This document shows, piece by piece, positions 1 to 6,051 of a stretch of DNA of 12,130 nucleotides (positions are counted from its first letter, which is position 1; the number at the start of each line of letters is the position of its first letter). Source of the stretch: Betaproteobacteria bacterium (GTDB lineage Bacteria; Pseudomonadota; Gammaproteobacteria; Burkholderiales; Usitatibacteraceae); contig PQAI01000250.1 in NCBI GenBank assembly GCA_003105245.1, positions 22,424-34,553 on the forward strand. Reading direction: 5' to 3'. The position numbers and the translations under genes are program-made. The notes beneath the pieces are model-generated. The model saw nothing but the letters and a program-made list of their open reading frames with translations, was not told the origin of the DNA and made no database searches.

Positions 1-632
1 GTCACCGCCTCCTCGACGCGGAAGCCCCCTGTCTCCGTCCGGCGCAGCTCCGTGAGGTAGGCGCCGCATCCGAGGCGCTCCCCCAGGGATTCCGCCAAGG
101 TCCGGACATAAGTCCCCTTTGAGCATTTAAGCGAAATTACGAGCTTTTCGCCGGAGAACGCTACTATATCGATGAACTCGACCCGGATCGACCGGGGCTC
201 CCGGACGATCTCGACCCCCTGCCGGGCGAGGTCGTACAGACGCTTGCCCTGGACCCGAACGGCGGAATGCATGGGCGGGATCTGCATCGAAACCCCAATC
301 AACTCCCGCGAACAGGCCTCTATCTTCGAAATGTCCGAGGGAACGGCGCCGCCGGGGCGAATCTCGCCTTCGGTGTCTCCCGTGCTGGAAGTCGCCCCCA
401 GGCGAAGCGTCGCAAGGTAGGTCTTGTCGGAATCGATGAGAAACCGGGAGAACTTGGTGGCCTCGCCGAAGACCAGCGGCAGCAAGCCCGTGGCGAACGG
501 GTCGAGGGTGCCGGTATGGCCGGCCTTGAGCGACCCCAGGGCCCGCTTGGACATGGCCATGGCGCGCGTCGAAGTGACGCCCGCGGGCTTGTCGACGAGG
601 AGGACCCCGTCCGGTCCGGTCCCCGGGGCCAC
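1..632 (-). CDS. truB: tRNA pseudouridine(55) synthase TruB (3' end cut by window edge)
   Basis: TruB converts U55 in the T-loop of most tRNAs to pseudouridine. The window holds the first 210 residues; the family is usually about 300, so the C-terminal PUA-like part lies beyond the left edge. The pseudouridine synthase signature GHTGTLDPFATG is at residues 38-49, with the catalytic Asp at 44. The substrate-site motif IPPMHSAV is at 118-125, the GKRLYDLARQG block (Tyr133) at 129-139 and CSKGTYVRTLAESLG at 170-184. The start is a GTG at 632-630, four bases after the rbfA stop; it gives a normal short N-terminus before DGVLLVDKPAG. No strong Shine-Dalgarno is visible, so it may be translationally coupled to rbfA. 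Codons in the middle of the gene (about 95-185) are less GC-rich than in its neighbours. Identity is certain; the exact start is slightly less so. Confidence 0.95.
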   Translation of the reverse strand, partial: MAPGTGPDGVLLVDKPAGVTSTRAMAMSKRALGSLKAGHTGTLDPFATGLLPLVFGEATKFSRFLIDSDKTYLATLRLGATSSTGDTEGEIRPGGAVPSDISKIEACSRELIGVSMQIPPMHSAVRVQGKRLYDLARQGVEIVREPRSIRVEFIDIVAFSGEKLVISLKCSKGTYVRTLAESLGERLGCGAYLTELRRTETGGFRVEEAV

Positions 633-636
633 GCGC

Positions 637-1020
637 CTACTTGGGCTTGCGCCGGCGCGGGGCCGGCGCGGGAGGCGGGGGGGCGACGGCCTCGTCGATG
701 AGACGCGACAGGCGCGCGCCGCGCTCGATGGACTCGTCGTAGGCGAAGTGCAGCTCGGGGACGGTGCGCGTGGTGAGGCGGTGCGCGAGGCCGGCGCGCA
801 GGAACCCGGCGGCCCTCGCCAGGCCCTCCCCGCAGGCGCGCGCCTCCTCGGGCGAGCCCAGCGTGGTGAACCAGACCTTGGCGTGCGACTGGTCGCGCGA
901 GATCTCCACCCCGGTGAGGGTGACCATCTTCACGCGCGGGTCGCGAAGCTCCAGGCGCACGAGCTCCGAGAGCTCGCGCTGGATCTGGTCCGCGATGCGG
1001 GCGAGGCGAGCCGTGCTCAT
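637..1020 (-). CDS. rbfA: 30S ribosome-binding factor RbfA
   Basis: RbfA is a small KH-fold cytoplasmic protein that binds the 30S subunit near the 5' end of 16S rRNA. It is needed for late 16S maturation and cold adaptation. The 127-residue product is close to the usual 120-135. It shows the N-terminal block ARLARIADQIQRELSELV, then LRDPRV, the central VEISRD..HAKVWFT strand, and the C-terminal LRAGLAHRLTTRTVPELHF followed by DESIERGARLSRLIDEA. The tail is Pro/Arg/Lys-rich. It lies between infB (25 nt upstream) and truB (4 nt downstream), the standard order. I see no clear Shine-Dalgarno before the ATG; the infB-rbfA gap is GC-rich, so re-initiation or coupling from infB is possible (inference). 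Confidence 0.96.
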   Translation of the reverse strand: MSTARLARIADQIQRELSELVRLELRDPRVKMVTLTGVEISRDQSHAKVWFTTLGSPEEARACGEGLARAAGFLRAGLAHRLTTRTVPELHFAYDESIERGARLSRLIDEAVAPPPPAPAPRRRKPK

Positions 1021-1045
1021 GGCCGTGCCGGCCCCGGGACGAGGC

Positions 1046-3697
1046 TCAGGCGAGGGTCCTCGCCACCTCGACGATCTCGAAGGCCTCGATCTGGTCGCCG
1101 ACCTGGACGTCGTTGTAGCCCTTGAGGGACAGGCCGCACTCGAAACCCGACTTCACTTCCTTCACGTCGTCCTTGAAGCGCTTGAGCGAATCGAGCTCGC
1201 CCGTGTGCACGACCACGCCGCCGCGGATGAGCCGCACCTGCGAGCCGCGCTTCACCATCCCCTCGGTCACCATGCAGCCGGCCACGGTGCCGACCTTCGA
1301 GATCTTGAAGACGTTCCGGACCTCGACCATGCCGAGGACCGTCTCCTTGCGCTCGGGGGCGAGCATCCCGGTGATGGCGGCCTTCAGGTCGTCCACCGCG
1401 TCGTAGATGATGTTGTAGTAGCGGATGTCGACGCCGGAATGCTCGGCGAGCTTCCTCGCCGCGGCGTCGGCCCGCGCGTTGAAGCCGATGACCACCGCCT
1501 TGGAGGCGAGCGCGAGGTTCACGTCCGACTCGGTGATGCCGCCGACGCCGGTGTGGATGATGTTCACCTTCACCTCGTCCGTGGCGAGCTTCGAGAGCGC
1601 GTGCGCCAGGCCCTCGTAGGAGCCCTGCACGTCGGCCTTGATGATGAGCGCGAGCGACTTGGCGCCGCCCCCCTCGGTCATCTGCTCCAGCGCGCTCTCG
1701 AGCTTGGCCGCCTGCTGCTTGGCGAGCTTCACGTCGCGGAACTTGCCCTGGCGGAAGAGCGCGATCTCGCGCGCCTTGCGCTCGTCGTTGAGCACGAGCA
1801 TGTCGTCGCCCGCGCGCGGCACTTCCTGCAGGCCCTGGATCTCCACCGGGATGGACGGGCCGGCCTCGGTGACCGCCTTGCCGTCCTCGTCGGTCATGGC
1901 GCGCACGCGGCCGAACACCGCGCCCGCGAGGACGTTGTCGCCCTTCCTGAGTGTGCCCGACCGGACCAGCACCGTGGCCACCGGGCCGCGCCCCTTGTCG
2001 AGCCGCGCCTCGATGACGGTGCCCTTGGCGGGGGCGTTCACCACCGCGCGAAGCTCCAGCACCTCGGCCTGGAGCTGGATCGCCTCCAGCAGGCGGTCGA
2101 TGCCCTGCCCGGACTTGGCGGAGACCTCGATGAACTGCGTCTCGCCGCCGAACTCCTCCGGCACCACGCCCTGCGCGAGCAGCTCCTGCTTGATGCGCTG
2201 CGGATTGGCCTCGGGCTTGTCGATCTTGTTCACGGCGACGACGACGGGGACGTTGGCCGCCTTGGCGTGGTTGATCGCCTCGACGGTCTGCGGCATCACG
2301 CCGTCGTCGGCCGCCACCACGAGGACCACGAGGTCCGTGATCTGGCTGCCGCGGGCACGCATGGCCGTGAAGGCCTCGTGGCCCGGCGTGTCCAGGAAGG
2401 TGATGACGCCGCGCGCGGTCTTCACGTGGTAGGCGCCGATGTGCTGCGTGATGCCGCCGGCCTCGCCCACCGCCACGCGGGCCTTGCGGATCGTGTCCAG
2501 GAGCGAGGTCTTGCCGTGGTCGACGTGCCCCATGACCGTGACGACGGGCGGGCGCGCCTCGCGCACCTGCTCGGATTCGCCCGCCGCGGACTCGGTGAGG
2601 AAGGCTTCCGGATCGTCGAGCTTGGCGAGCTTGGCGACGTGGCCCATCTCCTGGACCACGATCATCGCCGTCTCCTGGTCGAGCACCTGGTTGATGGTCA
2701 CCATCGAGCCCATCTTCATCATGGTCTTGATGACCTCCGCGGCCTTGACCGACATCTTGTGGGCGAGGTCGCCGACGGTGATCGTCTCGGGAACGAGCAC
2801 CTCGACCACCTTCGGCTCGACCGGCGCGCTGTAGGCGGCGGCCTCCTCGTCGCGGTGGCGCGATCCGCGGGCGCCGCTGCGCCAGCCGCCGCGTCCGCCG
2901 CCGGTGTCGCCGCGGGTCTTGATCCCCCGGCGCTTGGCCATCTCGTCGGCCCACGAGCTCGCGGGCTTGGCCGGCTTCTTGACGGCCTTCTTCTCTTCCG
3001 GCTTGAGCGCGGTCGGGCGGTGCAGCGTGCCCTCGGCGGGGGCCTTGGCGGCCTCGCCGGCGGCGGGCGCGGGCGCCTCCGCCTTCACTTCGACGAGGAC
3101 GGGGGCGGCGGCCTCGGTGGCAGGCTCCTCGCCCTTCTTGCGCATGACGCGCTTCTTCTTCGGGGCCTCGCCCTCCGCGGGAGGCGCGGCCTCCGGGGCG
3201 GCGGCGGCCGCGGCTGCGGCCTCGGCCTCTTCCTTCTTGGTCTTCGCCTTCTTGGTCTTCGACTGGGCGTCGGCGGCCTGGCGCGCGGCGAGCTCGGCCT
3301 GGCGGCGGGCCTCGTCCTCGCGCTTCCTGACCTCCTCCTGGTCGATGATCGGCGCGGCCGGGGCGGCGGGCTTCTCCACCTCCACCGGCTGCTCGGGCTT
3401 GTCCACCTTCACGAAGGTGCGCTTCTTGCGCACCTCGACCTGGATCGTGCGCGCCTTGCCCGTCGAGTCGGCGCGCTTGATCTCCGTGGTCTGCTTGCGC
3501 GTGAGGGTGATCTTCTTCTTCTCTTCCTTGTTGCCGTGGACCTCGCGCAGGTAGTCGAGCAGGCGCGTCTTGTCCTGCTCGGTCACGGGGTCTTCCGCGG
3601 CCTTCTTGTTCACGCCGGCCGCCTTGAGCTGCTCGAGCAGGCGAGGCACCGTGAGCTTGAGCTCCTCGGCGAACTGGGCGACGTTGGACTTGGCCAT
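1046..3697 (-). CDS. infB: Translation initiation factor IF-2
   Basis: IF2 is the GTPase that brings initiator fMet-tRNA to the 30S P site and promotes 50S joining. The 883-residue protein is normal for proteobacterial long IF2. Order: an N-terminal IF2N helical domain (about 1-50), an IF2-associated basic stretch (about 55-100), and a low-complexity Ala/Glu/Lys/Pro linker (about 105-290) with a Gly/Arg patch near 265-282. A second IF2N domain follows at about 303-352. The GTPase domain has G1 GHVDHGKT (390-397), the switch block GGITQHIG (414-421), G3 DTPGH (436-440), G4 NKID (490-493) and G5 SAKSGQG. Domains II and C1/C2 follow to residue 883. The ATG at 3697 has an AAGGAA ribosome site at 3703-3708 and lies 23 nt after the nusA stop, so it is co-transcribed. 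Shorter IF2 forms from internal starts are known in E. coli; I could not identify one here. Confidence 0.98.
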   Translation of the reverse strand: MAKSNVAQFAEELKLTVPRLLEQLKAAGVNKKAAEDPVTEQDKTRLLDYLREVHGNKEEKKKITLTRKQTTEIKRADSTGKARTIQVEVRKKRTFVKVDKPEQPVEVEKPAAPAAPIIDQEEVRKREDEARRQAELAARQAADAQSKTKKAKTKKEEAEAAAAAAAAPEAAPPAEGEAPKKKRVMRKKGEEPATEAAAPVLVEVKAEAPAPAAGEAAKAPAEGTLHRPTALKPEEKKAVKKPAKPASSWADEMAKRRGIKTRGDTGGGRGGWRSGARGSRHRDEEAAAYSAPVEPKVVEVLVPETITVGDLAHKMSVKAAEVIKTMMKMGSMVTINQVLDQETAMIVVQEMGHVAKLAKLDDPEAFLTESAAGESEQVREARPPVVTVMGHVDHGKTSLLDTIRKARVAVGEAGGITQHIGAYHVKTARGVITFLDTPGHEAFTAMRARGSQITDLVVLVVAADDGVMPQTVEAINHAKAANVPVVVAVNKIDKPEANPQRIKQELLAQGVVPEEFGGETQFIEVSAKSGQGIDRLLEAIQLQAEVLELRAVVNAPAKGTVIEARLDKGRGPVATVLVRSGTLRKGDNVLAGAVFGRVRAMTDEDGKAVTEAGPSIPVEIQGLQEVPRAGDDMLVLNDERKAREIALFRQGKFRDVKLAKQQAAKLESALEQMTEGGGAKSLALIIKADVQGSYEGLAHALSKLATDEVKVNIIHTGVGGITESDVNLALASKAVVIGFNARADAAARKLAEHSGVDIRYYNIIYDAVDDLKAAITGMLAPERKETVLGMVEVRNVFKISKVGTVAGCMVTEGMVKRGSQVRLIRGGVVVHTGELDSLKRFKDDVKEVKSGFECGLSLKGYNDVQVGDQIEAFEIVEVARTLA

Positions 3698-3720
3698 AGC
3701 GTTTCCTTACCCGGCGGGCG

Positions 3721-5208
3721 TCAGGCCTGCGCCGGCTCCTTGAACCACGGCGCGCGCGCCGTCATGATGAGCTGGCTGGCACGCCCGGCCTCCATCCCGG
3801 TGAGCTCGGTGAGCTCTTCGGTGTCGAGGTCCGCGAGCGCGTCCATCGTGGTGATTCCCTTCGAGGCGAGCAGGCGCGCAGTCTGCCCGTCCATGCCCTC
3901 CATGCTCTCGAGGCTGCCGGCGGCGCTCTCCACCGTCTCCTCCCGCTGCAGTTCCTCGGTGAGGAGGGCGTCGCGGGCGCGGCGGCGAAGCTCGTTCACG
4001 GTGTCCTCGTCGAACGCCTCGATCTCGAGCATCTCGTTGATGGGGACGTAGGCCACCTCGTCGAGCGAGGTGAAGCCCTCGGCGACCAGGATGTCGGCCA
4101 CCTCCTCGTCCACGTCGAGCTTCTCCATGAAGAGCGAGCGCAGCTCCTGCGTCTCGGCGCCCGCCTTCTCCTGGCGCTGCTCGACGGTCATGATGTTGAG
4201 CTCCCAGCCCGTGAGCTGCGAGGCGAGCTTCACGTTCTGGCCCAGCTTGCCGATGGCGATGGCCTGCTGGTCCTCCTCGACCACCACGTCCATCGAGTGG
4301 CGCTCCTCGTCGACGACGATCGAGCTGACTTCCGCGGGCGCCAGCGCGTTGATCACGAACTGGGCGGGGTCCGGCGACCACAGGATGATGTCGACGCGCT
4401 CGCCGGCGAGCTCCTGGGTCACCGCCTGCACGCGCGAGCCGCGCATGCCCACGCAGGTGCCCACGGGGTCGATGCGCTGGTCGTTCGACTTCACCGCGAT
4501 CTTGGCGCGCAGGCCCGGGTCGCGCGCGGCGGCCTTGATCTCGAGGAGCCCCTCCTCGATCTCCGGGACCTCCAGCTCGAAGAGCTTCACCAGGAAGTCC
4601 GGGGCGATTCGCGACAGGATGAGCTGCGGGCCCCGCGCCTGGCGGTCGATCTTGTCGATGTAGGCCCGCACGCGGTCGCCCACGCGCAGGTTCTCCTTCG
4701 GGATCAGGTGGTCGCGCGGCAGCAGCGCCTCGACGCGGCCGCTCTCGACGATGAGGTTGCCGCGCTCGGCGCGCTTGACGGTGCCGGTCACCAGCGACTC
4801 GCCGCGCTCGAGGAAGTCGTTGAGGATCTGCTCGCGCTCGGCGTCGCGGATCTTCTGCAGGATCACCTGCTTGGCGGCCTGGGCGCCGATGCGGCCGAAG
4901 GTCTCGGGCTCGAGCGGCTCCTCGAAGACGTCGCCCAGCTTGGCCTCGGCGTTCTCGGCGAGCGCGTCGGTGATCGCCACCTGGTGCGCGGGCTCCTCGT
5001 GCTCCTCGTCGGGCACGACGGTCCAGCGCCGGAAGGCCTTGTATTCCCCCGACTCGCGGTCGATCTCGACCCGGACGTCCACCTCGTCCTTGAAGCGCTT
5101 CTTCGTGGCCGACGCGAGCGCCATCTCGAGCGCGAGGAACACCACGTCCCTCGGCACGTTCTTCTCGCGCGACAGCGCGTCGACCAGCAACAGGATTTCC
5201 TTCGTCAT
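3721..5208 (-). CDS. nusA: Transcription termination/antitermination protein NusA
   Basis: NusA binds RNA polymerase and nascent RNA. It modulates pausing, intrinsic termination and rRNA antitermination. From the ATG at 5208 the product is 495 residues, the same length as E. coli NusA. Order: N-terminal polymerase-binding domain (starting [16 protein letters not shown]), S1 domain (around [20 protein letters not shown]), KH1 with the GMRG loop, KH2 with [13 protein letters not shown], then an acidic linker and two helix-hairpin-helix repeats ending [15 protein letters not shown]. The two C-terminal repeats are typical of proteobacteria. In-frame TTG (5217) and GTG (5214) codons lie upstream, but the ATG matches the family N-terminus and sits 9 nt after GGAGG at 5218-5222. 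It follows rimP by 17 nt and precedes infB by 23 nt. Confidence 0.98.
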   Translation of the reverse strand: MTKEILLLVDALSREKNVPRDVVFLALEMALASATKKRFKDEVDVRVEIDRESGEYKAFRRWTVVPDEEHEEPAHQVAITDALAENAEAKLGDVFEEPLEPETFGRIGAQAAKQVILQKIRDAEREQILNDFLERGESLVTGTVKRAERGNLIVESGRVEALLPRDHLIPKENLRVGDRVRAYIDKIDRQARGPQLILSRIAPDFLVKLFELEVPEIEEGLLEIKAAARDPGLRAKIAVKSNDQRIDPVGTCVGMRGSRVQAVTQELAGERVDIILWSPDPAQFVINALAPAEVSSIVVDEERHSMDVVVEEDQQAIAIGKLGQNVKLASQLTGWELNIMTVEQRQEKAGAETQELRSLFMEKLDVDEEVADILVAEGFTSLDEVAYVPINEMLEIEAFDEDTVNELRRRARDALLTEELQREETVESAAGSLESMEGMDGQTARLLASKGITTMDALADLDTEELTELTGMEAGRASQLIMTARAPWFKEPAQA

Positions 5209-5217
5209 TTCCACCAA

Positions 5218-5222
5218 CCTCC
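5218..5222 (-). promoter_or_regulatory. nusA ribosome binding site
   Basis: GGAGG on the minus strand, 9 nt before the ATG at 5208. It decides the nusA start against the in-frame TTG at 5217 and GTG at 5214, which overlap or abut it. Confidence 0.8.
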
Positions 5223-5225
5223 GCT

Positions 5226-5690
5226 TCAGACGTCCGGCACCAGCCGGGCCCGGTCGATTTCGGCCATCGCGACCGACCAGCGCTTCCCTTCCACCTCGAG
5301 GACGACGGCGTCGCCCTCCACCCCGGCGATGCGCCCCTCGAGGCGCCGCCGGCCATCCCGCGGCAGCTTCAGGCGCACCGTGGCATCCCGCCCCGCGAAG
5401 CGCCCGAAGTCCTCCAGGCGCTTGAGCGGCCGGTCCAGCCCCGGCGACGACACCTCCAGCCGCTGGTAGTCGAAGCCCTCGACCGCGAACACCCGCGTCA
5501 GGTGGTTGCTCACCGTGGCGCAGTCCTCCACGGTGATGCCGGCGGGCTTGTCGATGAATACCCGGACCAGGCCGCCGCGCGACATTTCCAGGTCCACGAG
5601 CTCGTAGCCCAGGGACCCGAGGGTCTTTTCCAGCCAGCCGGCGCTTCCCGAAATCGGTTCCACAAACGAAAAATGGGCGCTGCCGCCCAT
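5226..5690 (-). CDS. rimP: Ribosome maturation factor RimP
   Basis: RimP assists early assembly of the 30S subunit 3' domain and is the usual first gene before nusA. From the ATG at 5690 the product is 154 residues, in the normal 140-180 range. It shows [20 protein letters not shown] near the N-terminus, [15 protein letters not shown], the hallmark [18 protein letters not shown] (from residue 78), and a C-terminal SH3-like part ending ARLVPDV. Homology begins around residue 19, so the start is uncertain. The ATG at 5690 has only a weak AAAGAG before it, while an in-frame GTG at 5663 would give 145 residues. The open frame continues upstream to a GTG at 5783, but that part looks like promoter sequence rather than RimP. 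The ATG lies inside a hairpin (5673-5690), which matters for start choice and regulation. Confidence 0.95.
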   Translation of the reverse strand: MGGSAHFSFVEPISGSAGWLEKTLGSLGYELVDLEMSRGGLVRVFIDKPAGITVEDCATVSNHLTRVFAVEGFDYQRLEVSSPGLDRPLKRLEDFGRFAGRDATVRLKLPRDGRRRLEGRIAGVEGDAVVLEVEGKRWSVAMAEIDRARLVPDV

Positions 5691-5699
5691 CTCTTTTTT
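5673..5699. promoter_or_regulatory. Hairpin with flanking T-runs at the rimP start (possible attenuator or bidirectional terminator)
   Basis: Arms ATGGGCG (5673-5679) and CGCCCAT (5684-5690) pair perfectly over 7 bp around a 4-nt loop. On the plus strand CTC and six Ts follow. On the minus strand, the direction of rimP transcription, TTTTCGTTT follows, so the structure resembles an intrinsic terminator in both directions. The proposed rimP ATG is the 5' end of the minus-strand arm. It may attenuate rimP-nusA-infB transcription or limit initiation at that ATG. This is inference from the sequence only; the palindrome could also be coding coincidence. Confidence 0.45.
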
Positions 5700-5711
5700 C
5701 GAAACTTCAAC

Positions 5712-5720
5712 AGTATAGCA
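5712..5720 (-). promoter_or_regulatory. Probable extended -10 promoter for the rimP operon
   Basis: The minus strand reads TGCTATACT, an extended -10 (TGn plus TATACT, 5 of 6 to TATAAT). No good -35 lies 17 bp upstream, as often tolerated with an extended -10. Transcription would start near 5705, giving a leader of about 15 nt to the ATG at 5690 or about 42 nt to the alternative GTG at 5663. It sits just upstream of rimP in a relatively AT-rich stretch. Confidence 0.5.
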
Positions 5721-5816
5721 GGATTCGCCCCGGCCCGATACGCCGCCGGCCGTCGCGCCACAGAGGGCCATCACCCGGAGCACCCGTTGCGGAAAAGCGA
5801 CAAAAATCGAAAATTG

Positions 5817-5846
5817 TTGGATGTTTCACAAGACTGTGGCTATTAT
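5817..5846 (+). promoter_or_regulatory. Candidate sigma70-like promoter for the receptor gene
   Basis: TTGGAT (5817-5822), an 18-bp spacer and TATTAT (5841-5846, 5 of 6 to TATAAT). This would give a leader of about 200 nt containing the repeats and hairpins. A rival -10 is TATAAA at 5909-5914, which lacks a good -35. I cannot tell which is used, or whether both are. Confidence 0.35.
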
Positions 5847-5873
5847 CCGGCGATCGGCCGGGACCGGCGATCG
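5847..5873 (+). repeat. Two copies of CCGGCGATCG, also an imperfect palindrome
   Basis: The 10-mer CCGGCGATCG occurs at 5847-5856 and again at 5864-5873, a 17-bp period. Because CGATCG is self-complementary, the segment 5851-5873 also reads as an imperfect inverted repeat (CGATCGGCCGG, GA, CCGGCGATCG). It lies just downstream of the candidate -10 at 5841-5846, where an operator or leader stem would act. Function is unknown. Confidence 0.4.
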
Positions 5874-5932
5874 ATTTTCCGGACCTTTTCGATATCCAAG
5901 TTGTTGATTATAAAAGGATTATCAGAAGTCCG

Positions 5933-5977
5933 GCGGGCCCGAGGGGGGCCCGCGCCGTAACCCAGTCCGTTACGGCG
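5933..5977 (+). promoter_or_regulatory. Two adjacent leader hairpins upstream of the receptor gene
   Basis: Hairpin 1: GCGGGCCC (5933-5940) pairs with GGGCCCGC (5946-5953), an 8-bp GC stem with a 5-nt loop. Hairpin 2: CGCCGTAAC (5953-5961) pairs with GTTACGGCG (5969-5977), a 9-bp stem with a 7-nt loop. They share base 5953, so they abut or compete. No T-run follows, so they are not ordinary intrinsic terminators. They may be an mRNA leader structure; no known riboswitch consensus was recognised, including the cobalamin box. Confidence 0.45.
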
Positions 5978-6039
5978 GCGACCGGATCCGGCCTAGTGGG
6001 TCTTGAAGGAAAAGTCAGCGCTTAACAATGTCAACACTT

Positions 6040-6044
6040 AGGAG
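6040..6044 (+). promoter_or_regulatory. Ribosome binding site of the receptor gene
   Basis: AGGAG 7 nt before the ATG at 6052. This spacing selects 6052 over the in-frame ATG at 6028, whose nearest purine-rich site is about 17 nt away. Confidence 0.8.
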
Positions 6045-6051
6045 CCCCGAG

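Larger units (their letters stand above)
5721..6051. other. Divergent intergenic region between rimP and the receptor gene
   Basis: This stretch of about 330 nt has no convincing gene on either strand. In E. coli a metY initiator tRNA lies upstream of rimP; I see no tRNA cloverleaf here. The middle (about 5795-5925) is much richer in A+T than its surroundings and carries promoter-like hexamers. It also has a repeated 10-mer and two GC-rich hairpins, listed separately. It must hold the control region of the receptor gene, and possibly further upstream promoters for rimP. Confidence 0.7.

Noticed and set aside
1017..2954. Minus-strand open frame of 645 codons overlapping infB in another frame
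   Set aside because: Arg/Gly/Ala/His-rich shadow of infB with no recognisable fold. The same applies to the 549-codon frame over nusA (3707-5356).
764..4051. Very long plus-strand open frame (1095 codons) opposite infB
   Set aside because: Its translation is rich in His, Arg, Leu, Gly and Asp without motifs, as expected opposite a GC-rich gene. infB on the minus strand is unmistakable.
5691..5783. N-terminal extension of rimP to the GTG at 5783
   Set aside because: The extension does not resemble RimP and contains the probable -10 element, so the frame is open only by chance.
6028..6051. In-frame ATG at 6028 as the receptor start
   Set aside because: No well-spaced ribosome site. AGGAG at 6040-6044 is ideal for the ATG at 6052, which also gives a better n-region for the signal peptide.
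5721..6051. Initiator tRNA gene (metY) or cobalamin riboswitch upstream of rimP or the receptor
   Set aside because: I found no cloverleaf with a T-loop consensus and no B12-box sequence. The only structure is the hairpins and repeat described.
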